Shown here in pieces: positions 11,501-18,674 of a stretch of 64,000 nucleotides of DNA. How positions within the stretch are numbered: position 1 is the first letter of the stretch; each line of letters starts with the position of its first letter. The position numbers and the translations under genes were made by a program. The stretch is taken from NCBI GenBank assembly GCA_021647705.1, contig JAKIUF010000006.1, positions 62,001-126,000 of the forward strand, read 5' to 3'. The notes under the pieces were generated by a model, which was not told the origin of the DNA, did not search any database, and saw nothing but the letters and a program-made list of their open reading frames with translations. Source of the DNA: Gammaproteobacteria bacterium (GTDB lineage: Bacteria; Pseudomonadota; Gammaproteobacteria; SZUA-152).

Positions 11501-12203
11501 ACATTCCGGACTTGCTGTGCGAGATATACATTGTTGGACTGAGAATCGTATTGACTCCGCCAACAACAGCGGCTTCACAAAATCCGTTGTTAATATCATT
11601 AACGGCATTATCCAAAGCCACCAGAAAGCTGGAGCATGCCGTGTCAACCACTTCACTTTTTCCTTGGAAATCCAGCAACCAGGATACGCGATTGGCCAGA
11701 ATCGAATGCACGGTACCTGTTGATAAAAAAGAAATAATCGGTACTTTCTGCTCTCTCATCAGTTCCGCATAATCATTTTTCGATACACCCGCATATACCC
11801 CAATATCCCTTCCTGCTAGGCTTGCCGGGTTATACCCTGCATCTTCAATAGCATGCCATGTGGACTCCAGAAATATTCTATGTTGCGGGTCCATGTAACC
11901 TGCTTCACGGGGGGATATTTTGAAAAAAAGCGGATCAAACCCGGCCACATCTTCAATGAAGCCCCCATATTTTATGTTTGTTTTACTTTCATCACTGGCA
12001 GGGTCGCCATAATAGTCCTGCCAATTCCACCGGTCCTTTGGTATTTCACCCACACAATTTTTTCTGGAAATCAGGTTATCCCAATATTCCTCATAATTTT
12101 TTGCACCTGGAAATCGGCAAGCCATTCCAATGATTGCAATATCGTCAGTTTTTCTGCTATTTTTTGTTTTCATAATTGATTTTTCAATGGGTACTTTGTT
12201 CAT
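2598..12203 (-). CDS. trans-AT type I polyketide synthase, 3201 aa: KS-DH-KR-ACP-DH-ACP-KS-DH*-ACP-ACP
   Basis: Domains in order: KS1 about 20-455 (Cys190 in VDTACSSF, THGTGT, NVGHLES); post-KS linker ending LPAYPFQKRHCW near 601; DH1 with His647 and Asp807 motifs; KR about 915-1310 (GGAGGLG near 1151, Ser1279, Tyr1293); ACP1 Ser1440; DH2 with His1530 but Thr in place of the second-motif Asp; ACP2 with GINS (Ser1843); KS2 about 1945-2390 (Cys2112); DH3 about 2600-2910, lacking both catalytic motifs; ACP3 Ser3022 and ACP4 Ser3146. No AT domain occurs, so malonyl units must come from a separate acyltransferase. ACP3 and ACP4 share GLDSIVGVEW, with Trp at Ser+6, a mark of ACPs used in HMG-synthase-type beta-branching in trans-AT systems. 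The reading frame overlaps the upstream ligase gene by 20 bp; a second ATG at 12173 (MKTKNS) is an alternative start. Module skipping or iteration cannot be judged here. Confidence 0.96.
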   Translation of the reverse strand: MNKVPIEKSIMKTKNSRKTDDIAIIGMACRFPGAKNYEEYWDNLISRKNCVGEIPKDRWNWQDYYGDPASDESKTNIKYGGFIEDVAGFDPLFFKISPREAGYMDPQHRIFLESTWHAIEDAGYNPASLAGRDIGVYAGVSKNDYAELMREQKVPIISFLSTGTVHSILANRVSWLLDFQGKSEVVDTACSSFLVALDNAVNDINNGFCEAAVVGGVNTILSPTMYISHSKSGMLSEDGQCRSFDAKANGYVRGEGVGVVFIKSLDQAVSDKDNILGVIKGSAVKHGGRSNFLTAPKVSAQASTISAAITAADVDPKTISYIETHGTGTPLGDPIEINALKQAYQPYLKGDESPFCGLTSTKTNVGHLESAAGAAGLIKVLLGFKYKRIPSLLHFEALNPYIKLDGSPFYIVDEHQEWNNISLEGVEYPLRAGISSFGMGGVNAHVIVEEPPLFDRKNKSLPKGKQSKTDEKYIVPLSAKTSEQLNEYVVSLYEYLNRKEESCSISDVCFTLQNGREALEKRVAFLAGDYLQLLGLLRNFTENKQNNQVFIGDAAEDKKSQSSSPVFDSHNIDEVAEYWAKGGAVDWKDFVQYQKGNRIQLPAYPFQKRHCWFPRPEENKELLLNEKGRNSLISQTFSKSDYFIRDHIVKGMNIVPGVKCLDVFQMAGEKISREPVRVLKDIYWAKAIKVEKDLHLNVKYTRGHSDKSHNLSLVKDDAVYCTGIIITGHQEKPLRRLDIGKIRARCRLTLEHRALYQQFIQNGLAYGNTFQSIKSCYYNKTEILCELRQSPDITVLAGSILEPSMLDGVFQSVVALQVLNAEKKQAQKVPFHLKTIKIHGNIPEQCYVYSAINDKPADDAQASFNMYLCDRQGNIIVEFLEFVKREYSPLAVSCNTTSQDKTSTSNEKNIMENNILYYTPRWIPRKYGMHNENTSSIIIFDTNPSLSTFLRKTGKYQRVILVKTGNKFKKTGKNTYTINHKKSDSFKSLWDDFQKQGIKAEAIIYKWNYKVNYKSASSIAKNIDFGVKLLLALTQSLILAKLSHRVRILYLYPVRHSVETCLHASVGGFSRTLTFENPNINITSVGLSEHSPEKIAGVVSQELGFYRNAPLTEVRYVDGQRKVRLMVKYDHFATTLDNSLIKQNGTYLVAGGAGGLGYIFARHLAKNYGARLILIGRSKINDTIETKLEQLRQLGGDGKYYSADISNETALINVCQEIRAEGVRLNGVLNCAGLIEDSYIIHKTGESFDNVIAPKIMGTVNLDKATSKDQLDFFVLFSSIASIMPNQGQCDYAAANSFLDEFASYRNHLLEKDERTGKTIAINWPLWKNGGIGVIKEEEEHLWDVFGMKALESERGVSIFDKILSQKPSSLPDQLIAIEGEQDKIEKHLNVLSGEHYPDEDNVINEISIKDKIRRIISSAGTAARDIDDAENLTNYGIDSVGISKITTDINETFSLDVDPTLFFDCNTVSRISEHLWKNYEGLLTEHSVHSQDQSVFMPERALIDIDFSDSQSLFFQKTLSDEEFFMKDHVVEGLYNVPGACYIEMALQAGSLVTQGKNVFKLSNNYWAKQLSTSGNPIRADLRLFKKDDFYEYEITHSEGSGKVLHALGQVHTKRIEEIEQASLTFINMDDIKSRCTVNRKPEEIYQFIHAEGLHVGPSFQPMLQIDLNDKEALSHLKLPKFIENTYEDYVLHPSMLTGVLQTALLNNKPGGMSSSRFIPIAVDEIIVHKKIPEECYVYTEIIDSTKTNNEIRKYNARVITTEGNVVVEIKGLSLRNLTHSIEQAEEQEPKTENKKYRVTESSGITVEQVSELLKETLSDAIGMPPADIEADVQLESYGINSVMIVDLNRRLDELFGNLSKTLFFEYKNIQELAEYFLDHHKNTLQRILGEKTNTDHSDEKTVATANVNDNFQEDERIDNDIFVSTSSADDVAPAESTDVGEEPIAIVGMSGRYPEAGNLSEFWENLKSGRDSISKMPESRFDRKTLQKLFPEQDLLPEEWGGFLDDIDKFDPLFFNISPREAAIIDPQERMFLEVAWESIEDAGYIPKNLKGETVGVFVGALWQPYITLGVEQTFKGNLQRPHGLLYSIANRVSFFFDWCGPSMAVDTACSASLTALHLACESLKRKESHSAIVGGVNISLSSSKYLWLSNNNFLASDGKCRSFGSGGDGYVPGEGVGAVYIKRLKDAIRDGDHVYGVIKGTSINHGGKTNGYTVPNPRKQAELILSSLDKSGISPEDISYVEAHGTGTSLGDPIEISGLQKAFSSYTDKKEFCAIGSVKSNIGHLEAAAGIAGLTKLLLQMKHKTLVPSLHSDEENPNIDFPSTPFVVQKELKAWMPKTVTSSANKDDGRQEKSTPLRAMISSFGAGGSNAHAIVEEYHHLDNPVTWSSDNNNGQDTGHESTVSRLSSGKDIIIPLSAKTTDRLRVCASNLLKYIETNEVDILNTGDSFRNGSIRLEDIAFTLQTGREAMDERVVFLVGDLADLRAQLKTYISMESTSMENISSSKMISGNIGSGRKVFNVFSLDNELNTVFDNWISSGDGLKVATLWINGIEIDWSRLYPSRKPVKISLPTYPFHKDRYWLAEAEVECVTNVPASRQMAQIHPLLHENTSDLYMQRYSAGFTGEESYFEDFPLTGKKILSSMAYLEMVRAAIFQASGIKGNHRKTIDLSEIEWLEHFSARGQDKKLHITLTLDDDHESNIENIHFDIFSNEKDQEEQTVLHARGCACITHKENDEKQDVISLAGKMRSKNLLSNECDSIFESMQEFQYKGTVKAIDIGDSDALVTFESGALLKNPITEDQNNIFTLHPNALSLVLSAISGITRDKSGSSINSVLLDNLSSIQSPLPVMLKKMEIYQAFSANMFAWIRNVHHSVLPVSDKGVVKLDVDFIDGHGCVCARAVGLSFEAKKAEKRMDILPSVSSFTETPPNIPEKPTAISLSSLQSVYQAEPEGISLNTENKIHAERYKVPLIDASNTSAHQSATDPDFVQVLSESLANALYMELSDVDIDRQFTEMGLDSIVGVEWVNELNRKFSLGINATIVYDYPTIRDFSHYLENKVVEPEAQEDTNSDTPREVRQGRNKKISIKNIPFPITESTPDPKRKTILQVDDLQKMLVTSLAKALYMDESDVNTESAFIDMGLDSIVGVEWVKAINDQFETSIMATAVYDYTNLHEFSRYLEKIIRNREEEKIQGVEMAD

Positions 12204-13629
12204 TGACAGGTTGATTCTGAAGAATATTCACAGGTGAATGGCCTACTTGTCCGTCATTTTTGAGTCTGCCGACAACATGCAATTCGCCTTTTTTAATAAA
12301 CCCCAGGTCACCGGTTCGCAGATACGGTCCATCACCAGACCCTTCAAGATAAATGTTAAACATTTCTTCTTTTTCCTCAGGTTTATCCCAATAAGCAATC
12401 GCATTGCAGATACTGCTAACCAAAATTTCCCCCAGCTCCAGGTCATCACTTTTTATTCGCGTTCCCGGGACAACAATCACTACCTGCGCACCGGGAACTG
12501 CTGAACCACAACTGATAATTTTAATATTTTCGTGACCACTCTGGTTTTTACCTACCATACTTTCTGATAAATATTGCAGAGACTTACGAGGAATAATTGT
12601 GAAATTATTTTCTTTATTTTTACCTGATGTTACACAGCTCGATTCCGCTAACCCATAAATTGAAGTCAAAGCCTTTTTCTGTAAACCGCAGCCTCTGAAT
12701 TTTTTAAAGAAACCATCCATCGTTTCTTTTTTTACAGGTTCGCCACTGTTATACGCCGTATTCCATATGGATAAATTAAAATTCTGTTGAGAAGAAAGCT
12801 CTTGCTCAACACACATACTATAGGCAAAATCAGGAGCACCACTGAATGTGGCTTCGTATTTAGTAATCGCATGTAACCAACCATGAGGATTCTTATAGAA
12901 ATCAAATGGGGAATATATATATCCTTTATAGCCACAATAAAGTGGCTGGAGAATACCTAAAACTAGACCTAGATAATGATAATGAGGTAACCAGCTAACT
13001 GACCGGCTCGATGTTGTCAATCTATATTCACTTTTAATGGATTCATGTGTGTTTTTCATATTGTCATGACTGATCATGACAAATTTAGGGATTCTGTTTT
13101 TATCTGATGTACGTTGTAAATAAGCAACGCTGGTATTTTCGATTAAAGGCATGGACCAATAACCTGCGGAATCTCCCGTTATTTCTTCTACCGATAGAAA
13201 AACTTTTTCGGATAAAGTTTTGGATTTGAAAAAATATTGAACGACTTCATCTAAAATTGACGTGCTTGTAAGCACAACATCGACATTTGTTTTTTCAATA
13301 ACATCTTTTATATTAAATACTCGATCATCACTGTGATGAGAATTTCTCGATGGCGGTGCTGTCACTACCGGAATAGCACCGCTATACATCACTCCCATAA
13401 AGGCATAAATAAACTCCAGCCCCTGTGGAAAAAGTAACAAAACCCTGTCCAATGGAGAAATTATTTGCTGAAGCCTTCCCGCAATTGCTGCCGCCCGGAT
13501 ATGTAATTGTTGATTGGATAACTGGCATACAACATTACACTGATCGTCTAAATAAGAAAATGCAATATCTTCCGGGTTGTGCTCAGCCCTCATAACCAGC
13601 GTTTCAATCAGGTTAGCCGGTTGTTTCAT
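12184..13629 (-). CDS. Fatty acyl-AMP ligase-like adenylation protein, C-terminally truncated
   Basis: FAAL relatives activate fatty acids as acyl-AMP and pass them to an ACP, often loading the first module of a PKS. The family is recognised by WLPHYHYLGLVLGILQPLYCG, by SGAPDFAYSMC and by YLRTGDLGFI near the C-terminus. Two oddities: the phosphate-binding loop (normally YTSGSTGxPKGV) reads RTSDKNRIPKFV, having lost the Gly/Thr-rich turn, and the protein stops about 20 residues after the GRLK hinge, so the small C-terminal subdomain is missing. At about 481 residues it is some 100 shorter than usual FAALs. The ATG at 13629 is chosen because AGGA lies 7-10 bases upstream; an upstream TTG at 13665 is possible but has no such site. 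It is first in the PKS operon and overlaps the next gene by 20 bp. It may be a non-adenylating relic, or a protein that works only with a partner. Confidence 0.85.
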   Translation of the reverse strand: MKQPANLIETLVMRAEHNPEDIAFSYLDDQCNVVCQLSNQQLHIRAAAIAGRLQQIISPLDRVLLLFPQGLEFIYAFMGVMYSGAIPVVTAPPSRNSHHSDDRVFNIKDVIEKTNVDVVLTSTSILDEVVQYFFKSKTLSEKVFLSVEEITGDSAGYWSMPLIENTSVAYLQRTSDKNRIPKFVMISHDNMKNTHESIKSEYRLTTSSRSVSWLPHYHYLGLVLGILQPLYCGYKGYIYSPFDFYKNPHGWLHAITKYEATFSGAPDFAYSMCVEQELSSQQNFNLSIWNTAYNSGEPVKKETMDGFFKKFRGCGLQKKALTSIYGLAESSCVTSGKNKENNFTIIPRKSLQYLSESMVGKNQSGHENIKIISCGSAVPGAQVVIVVPGTRIKSDDLELGEILVSSICNAIAYWDKPEEKEEMFNIYLEGSGDGPYLRTGDLGFIKKGELHVVGRLKNDGQVGHSPVNILQNQPVNEQSTH

Positions 13630-14847
13630 TATGTTTTCCTGCTCAACTCTATTTGCAGAAAACAATATTTTAGAATCATATTTTTCTCCATAAAAATATC
13701 CTCTGACTGCTACTGAAACTACATAATATGCTCCATACCTAATTCAATGCTATCGATAAAAACCCCCAAATATAAAAGAAGTCACATCGGCATGATTCCT
13801 GTTAACGTCGTAAAACAAAAAGACGTTCCATTCCAACAAAAAAATATCGAAGATAAAAACACTTGGATGCCAGTGCTACTATAAAACATCTTTCAATCAA
13901 TATTATTTTTCTATACGAACCCTAAAAAGGGTCTGACACAAAACCATCTGGAATTAATAGAACTTTTTTGAAAGACTCCCAAAATCTCGCCCGAATATTT
14001 GAGGGTTTTACTGCGTTATTTATTCTTTGACAATAAATTCAGGTCTGCATTTACAGCGCTTTTATTGGCTATAACTATCACATAGCCTAGTATTTTTTTG
14101 CGGGGAGGCTATCATCATTTCTTTAACATATTCCCCTGTTTAAACATATTAATAAGCATTAATGTGAGAATATACAACATCCATCTTCTAATACTATTTA
14201 GTGCAATTATGTCAAAGTGATTTAAAATCCCACTATGAAACATCGCGATGATCTATTGTTAGATCACACGTTACTGGCGACGTCCCTTTTACCCCTTCTT
14301 TATCGCATATTATCTATAATTCAAAAATACGCAATCCATGTCATTTGTCCATTCTTGCTCTTTTTCTCCAAAAGTCATCACATTACCTACAAACGTCAAT
14401 GCCCGGCACTATTTTACAATGGCAATTAAAAATCCCCGGCCTAGCAATCTCTTTGAATGATTTTAATTTCGAACACCATTATTCATATAACAACTTATGA
14501 AGAGGCAACCTTCGCGCCGTCTCTTCCCATAATAATTTTTACCGCGGATTTTCTTCCCGGTTTTTTTGAAGTGCGGTACGGTAGTATTGATTGACCCGAA
14601 AAATCAGGAAATCTACCTATACCAGAAAAAGAAAAGTTGTTAGGTTTGCCTGAGCGAACCAAAACGATGCCCGATATCGGGCCTGAAATGGACTACGGAA
14701 AAACAATGAAAACGCAGAAAATGCCAAGATATATCTCTTACCCATGATTTTTCAGAAATTTGTTTCCCGGGATTTTTCCAAAAACAAGGTAATCAATACG
14801 TTAGCGATTTTATTGTTGACGAGTTACCGCTACCTGCCGACAAACGT
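13630..14847. other. AT-rich intergenic region upstream of the PKS operon
   Basis: About 1.2 kb with no convincing gene on either strand. It separates the PKS operon promoter side (near 13640-13950) from the 3' end of the histidine phosphatase gene. Base composition is clearly more AT-rich than the flanking housekeeping genes. A 64-codon frame at 14235-14429 has no recognisable family and no good ribosome binding site. A short plus-strand stretch ending at 14643 reads CGTVVLIDPKNQEIYLYQ, reminiscent of Uma2-type proteins, but is too short to call. The regulatory sites of the PKS operon must lie here or inside the ligase leader; no clear sigma-70 promoter was found. Confidence 0.6.
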
Positions 14848-15450
14848 CTAAACATTTTTTCGATTGAGAAAAACGAGATGAAAACGACCTGATTCGTAAC
14901 GAATTCTGCTCAGGCCTGCATTAATCATCTGAATACGGTAAACCGCCACCGCTGGAATATCTAGTACATGCGCCATAATTGCCCTGATTACGCCAGCATG
15001 TGCCACCACCAACACATGCTGACCGACAAAATCAGTCACAATAGTTTCCAGCGCACCGGATATACGTGTAAAAAACACATCCAACGGCTCTGCCCCCGGT
15101 GGACGGTTGCTCACCGGGTCCGCATAAAAAGCTTGGTGGCGGGATAAATCACGGGCTTGTATTTCGGTATGGGTAAAGCCTTCCCAGTCGCCAAACCCCA
15201 CCTCTTTTAAACGGTCATCAACCTGCACTGGAATATGATGCTGTTGATTCAGCTCACGCGCAAAAGCATGACAACGAATCAGTGGTGACGATACAACTTG
15301 TGTCCATGGACAGCTATTCTCCACAGCCGAACGCATTTGCCCCCACCCCTTTTTACTCAATGGGTCATCAATGGAATGCCCTCGAAAACGTTGGCCACCT
15401 TCTGGCTCGCCGTGGCGGATAAAATCAATTATTGTTTCCATACGTGTCAT
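14848..15450 (-). CDS. Histidine phosphatase family protein (phosphoglycerate mutase/CobC-like)
   Basis: A phosphatase of the RHG superfamily, whose members form a phospho-histidine intermediate. The signature IRHGEPEGG is at the N-terminus with the nucleophilic His. KEVGFGDWEG and the late VVAHAGVIRAI (second catalytic His) match the alpha-ribazole phosphatase (CobC)/phosphoglycerate-mutase-like branch. The full length is about 200 residues, normal for the family. The open frame begins at a GTG (15468), but the ATG codons at 15450 or 15441, just before the first beta strand, are more likely starts. No cobalamin genes lie nearby, so a role in cobalamin synthesis is not supported by context; the substrate is unknown. 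Confidence 0.85.
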   Translation of the reverse strand: MTRMETIIDFIRHGEPEGGQRFRGHSIDDPLSKKGWGQMRSAVENSCPWTQVVSSPLIRCHAFARELNQQHHIPVQVDDRLKEVGFGDWEGFTHTEIQARDLSRHQAFYADPVSNRPPGAEPLDVFFTRISGALETIVTDFVGQHVLVVAHAGVIRAIMAHVLDIPAVAVYRIQMINAGLSRIRYESGRFHLVFLNRKNV

Positions 15451-15709
15451 TTTGTCAGGGCAACACACTCAATACAATAAAACTGCGGCCTTTTTTCCTC
15501 CCGGCACTTTTACATACACCTGATTATTGTGCGTTATTTAATTTCATCTGAGAACACCTGTTTTTGGTGCTAACGAACACTCGTTTTTCGGTCAGCAGTA
15601 ATCATCAACTCCACTTCATATGATCTATCCTGCCGGGTGCCTCTGATATAAAATACGCGGAATATTATCGGACTGCCGCGTCCCGCGCAGTGACCTTCAG
15701 GAGCAAACC

Positions 15710-16543
15710 ATGACTCAAAAAACTCACGACGATATTCGCCAGCATGTGCGTGACAGCTATACAGAAGTGGCCGAAGCCAGCAACAACAGCAACGGCTGCG
15801 GCGTAGAAAGTAGCTGTTGTGGCGTGTCAGATGACGAAGCCATCAATACCATCATTTCCTCTCGCCTGGGCTATTCGACAGATGAACGCGATAGTGTGCC
15901 CGAAGGTGCCGATATGGGTCTGGGTTGCGGCAACCCACGTGCCATTGCCAGTCTCAAACCCGGTGAAGTCGTGGTGGACCTCGGCAGTGGCGGCGGTTTC
16001 GATGCCTTTCTCGCTGCTCAGGAAGTGGGGGAAAACGGCCACGTCATTGGTATTGATATGACACCCACCATGCTCAGCAAAGCGCGCGCTAATGCTGAAA
16101 AGGGCAAATATACACAAGTCGAATTTCGCCTCGGTGAAATCGAGCATCTGCCCATCGCCGACAACACCGTTGACGTGATTATTTCCAACTGTGTCATCAA
16201 CCTTTCTCCCAATAAACTACAGGTCTTTCGTGATGCCCTGCGCATCCTCAAACCCGGTGGTCGTCTGGCCATTTCCGATATAGTCGCCAGCGCCGAGATG
16301 CCGGAAAACATGAAAAATGACCCCATGCTGCATGCCGGTTGCATGGCGGGTGCCGAACTGGTCGATGATTTAAAAACGATGATGGATGAAGCAGGTTTTG
16401 AGAATATTCGCATCGCACCAAAAGATGAGTCCAAAGATTTTATCAAAGACTGGGCACCGGGACGCGGCGTCGAGGACTATGTATTGTCTGCCACCATTGA
16501 GGCCGTTAAACCAGGCGGCGACTGCTGCGGAGGTTGCTGCTGA
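15710..16543 (+). CDS. arsM: Arsenite S-adenosylmethionine methyltransferase ArsM
   Basis: The enzyme methylates As(III) in the cytoplasm with S-adenosylmethionine, giving methylated and partly volatile arsenicals. The 277-residue protein has the SAM motif [11 protein letters not shown] (about 88-98) and the three conserved arsenic-binding cysteines at Cys73 (LGCGNP), Cys161 (SNCVINL) and Cys211 (HAGCMAG). The N-terminal SSCCG pair and the C-terminal CCGGCC tail are common extra thiol groups. CAGGAG lies 6-11 bases before the ATG. The gene stands alone, with no arsR, arsC or arsB next to it, and no operator is evident upstream. Confidence 0.95.
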   Translation: MTQKTHDDIRQHVRDSYTEVAEASNNSNGCGVESSCCGVSDDEAINTIISSRLGYSTDERDSVPEGADMGLGCGNPRAIASLKPGEVVVDLGSGGGFDAFLAAQEVGENGHVIGIDMTPTMLSKARANAEKGKYTQVEFRLGEIEHLPIADNTVDVIISNCVINLSPNKLQVFRDALRILKPGGRLAISDIVASAEMPENMKNDPMLHAGCMAGAELVDDLKTMMDEAGFENIRIAPKDESKDFIKDWAPGRGVEDYVLSATIEAVKPGGDCCGGCC

Positions 16544-16700
16544 CACTGTCATTAATTTGAATGTGAATTCATGAATCAATGACTGAGGGTTTTTACATGA
16601 CACTACAACGCGCATTCTGACTGAAATCAGAAGCTCTCGGACAATCGCTCCAGCCTATTGGGAGGTTATCTCGTCGTGGTACAAACCAGTGGTGCGTTAT

Positions 16701-16785
16701 AAACGCAAAGGACGCAAAAATATAAAGGACACAACGTTTTTAATGTTTTTCTCTGTGTCCTTTACGCCTCTATGACCTCTGCGTC
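16701..16785. repeat. Degenerate copy of the CAGAG-type palindromic repeat
   Basis: Left arm AACGCAAAGGACGCAAAAAT and right arm around CTCTGTGTCC, CTCTATGACC and TCTGCGT form an imperfect long inverted repeat around a central TTTTTAATGTTTTTCTC. The right arm matches the better-preserved copies at 30444, 33257 and 39359. This is the most decayed of the four copies. It lies in the gap between arsM and the spondin genes and contains no gene. Confidence 0.75.
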
Positions 16786-16850
16786 AAATACCCGGTGATT
16801 CTTAAAACAAATATTTTTAGCGCTTCATTCACATTAAACGCCAGACAATA

Positions 16851-16894
16851 AACGGGGCCTCGTCACGGATAGCGGCAAGACCCCGTTCGTTTTT
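16851..16894 (+). terminator. Possible rho-independent terminator
   Basis: AACGGGG and CCCCGTT (plus an adjacent CT/AG pair) form a stem around a loop of about 20 bases, followed by CGTTTTTC. It is 300 bp downstream of arsM, so it could end a long arsM transcript or one reading out of the preceding repeat. The large loop makes it moderate at best. The rest of the arsM to spondin gap (16544-17103) shows only this and the palindromic repeat. Confidence 0.4.
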
Positions 16895-17103
16895 CAACCT
16901 TTCAAATTACCCATACATTTCAATGTGCCTGTCATAAAACATGCTCCGATCCCCCTGCTGAATATCTGAATCTAAAAAAGTGAACAATTCGTGACTGATT
17001 CGTGATGTTTGAATCAGTTGCGCGATGGACACTGACCGAGTTCGCACCTGCTCACATGAGCAAGTGCGTAACTACAAAAACTCAATCAGCTCGGAGGTTT
17101 AAG

Positions 17104-17859
17104 ATGACCGGAAACACACGCTCTACAGCCCGCAATGGCTTTCGCAAACATTCATTGGCACTGGCACTGGCCGGTCTCACCACGGCTTTTGCTGCCAGCG
17201 CCACCCAGGCCGCAACCTGGGATGTCACCATCACCAATCTCACCAATGGCAATCATTTCACGCCACTGCTGGTCACAGCCCACGACCATGACACACACTT
17301 GTTCCAGGTGGGTATGCCCGCTGCATTACCCATCGAACACATGGCGGAATGTGGTCACCTCGACCCGTTGCTGGCAACACCTGAGGTCGGTGCTATTGAT
17401 GCAGATACCATCGCCAATCCAGCCACAGGCCTGCTGGCTCCCGGTGCCAGCACCACAGCAATGCTGGTCACCACAGAAACCCATCTCAGTGTTGTCGCCA
17501 TGGTATTACCCACCAACGACGCCTTCCTGGGACTGGAATCCCAGCACATCCCCAACGAAGCCGGTACCTACACCTATTATGTCAATGCCTACGATGCCGG
17601 AACTGAAGCCAACGATGAAGTGTTAATGACAGCAGGCGCTTGCTCATATACAGATAGCGGTATGATGCCGGGTGCGCCCGGAATGGACGCGGGCACAAAT
17701 GGAACCGGTGTGGCAACAGCAGACAGCAATGCCATGATCCACGTACATCGCGGCGTGTTGGGTGACCAGGATACCGCGGGTGGCAACAGCGATCTGGACA
17801 GCACCATCCATCGTTGGCAAAACCCGGTGGCTAAAATCACTGTCACTGTCACACCGTAA
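17104..17859 (+). CDS. Secreted spondin-domain protein
   Basis: A predicted exported protein with a spondin_N-type beta domain. The open frame starts at 17002, but the ATG at 17104 is preferred because CGGAGG lies 6-11 bases upstream and it places a clear signal peptide (hydrophobic LALALAGLTTAFA, cleavage near ATQA) at the N-terminus. The mature part begins with WDVTITNLTNGNHFTPLLV, which resembles the first strands of spondin-type domains, and contains acidic and His-rich patches (HDHDTH) plus YDAGTEAND. Bacterial members are usually extracellular; their ligands are not known. A second protein of the same type follows after 11 bp, so the two are almost certainly co-transcribed. Confidence 0.8.
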   Translation: MTGNTRSTARNGFRKHSLALALAGLTTAFAASATQAATWDVTITNLTNGNHFTPLLVTAHDHDTHLFQVGMPAALPIEHMAECGHLDPLLATPEVGAIDADTIANPATGLLAPGASTTAMLVTTETHLSVVAMVLPTNDAFLGLESQHIPNEAGTYTYYVNAYDAGTEANDEVLMTAGACSYTDSGMMPGAPGMDAGTNGTGVATADSNAMIHVHRGVLGDQDTAGGNSDLDSTIHRWQNPVAKITVTVTP

Positions 17860-17870
17860 GGGGGGATGTT

Positions 17871-18611
17871 ATGCGATTCTTTCAACAAAAACAGCATCCA
17901 CACTTGTCATCATATCTGGCCATCACTGTTATCTCCGCAATTCTGCTAACGCTCAGTGCCTGTGGAGATAGTGACAATAATGATAATACCAGTAATAACG
18001 ATGCCACTTACGACATTACGGTGTACAACCTTACCAATGGCCAACCCTTTACGCCTTTAGGCATTGTAGTACACGACTCTGCCTACATGCCGTGGCAGCT
18101 GGGTGAAACGGTTACCATGGGCCTGGAAACACTTGCTGAGTCAGGTGATCCGTCAGCCTTTCTTACCGAAGCAAATGCCGATAGTGCAGTAGTAATGAGC
18201 ACCAGCTCCAGCAACGGGCCGTTCGGCCCAGGCAACTCGGAAACGGTATCTATCACGGTTGATCACGCTGCAAGTTTGCAACTCACTGTGGCCAGCATGT
18301 TAGCCAATACCAATGATGCCTTCACCGGCATACGCAATTGGAATATTGGAGAACTGGCGGTAGGTGACAGCGTTTCAACCATGGCGCGTGTATATGATGC
18401 CGGAACTGAAGCCAATAACGAAACCGCAGGCAGTATGCCGGGACCGGCAGCCATGGGTGAAGGATTTAATGTTGTCCGGGACGACCTGGACCGGCTGGCT
18501 GTTCACAGCGGTGTAGTAACAGCCGACGATGGCTTGCTGACATCAGCGCTTAATGAATCACATCGCTGGCTAGGCCAGGCAGCAAAAGTGATGGTTACGC
18601 GGACACAGTAA
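17871..18611 (+). CDS. Spondin-domain lipoprotein
   Basis: A 246-residue protein with a lipoprotein signal (hydrophobic segment ending LTLSAC), so it is expected to be lipidated on Cys31 and anchored in a membrane. The mature region begins YDITVYNLTNGQPFTPLGI and shares NDAF and YDAGTEANNE with the preceding protein, showing that the two are paralogues from a tandem duplication followed by a change of anchor. It lies 11 bp downstream of its partner with GGGGGG as the likely ribosome binding site. A plausible arrangement is one surface-anchored and one released form of the same binding domain; this is inference. A strong hairpin follows. Confidence 0.82.
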   Translation: MRFFQQKQHPHLSSYLAITVISAILLTLSACGDSDNNDNTSNNDATYDITVYNLTNGQPFTPLGIVVHDSAYMPWQLGETVTMGLETLAESGDPSAFLTEANADSAVVMSTSSSNGPFGPGNSETVSITVDHAASLQLTVASMLANTNDAFTGIRNWNIGELAVGDSVSTMARVYDAGTEANNETAGSMPGPAAMGEGFNVVRDDLDRLAVHSGVVTADDGLLTSALNESHRWLGQAAKVMVTRTQ

Positions 18612-18627
18612 CGGGCTATTATCACCG

Positions 18628-18671
18628 GGTTCGGCCTCTTTATCCCCATCCAAGAAGCCGAGCCTGTTTTT
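18628..18671. terminator. Rho-independent terminator between convergent genes
   Basis: GGTTCGGC and GCCGAGCC pair over 8 bp (with one G-U pair in RNA), extended by TCTT/AAGA on the loop side, followed by TGTTTTTA. It lies 17 bp after the spondin lipoprotein stop and 4 bp before the stop codon of the convergent histidine kinase gene, so it can serve the plus strand and perhaps both. Confidence 0.75.
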
Positions 18672-18674
18672 AAA

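Noticed and set aside
14552-14643. Uma2-like fragments (TADFLPGFF and VVLIDPKNQEIYLYQ) on the plus strand
   Set aside because: The pieces are short, in different frames and in the wrong order for the family, so homology cannot be supported.
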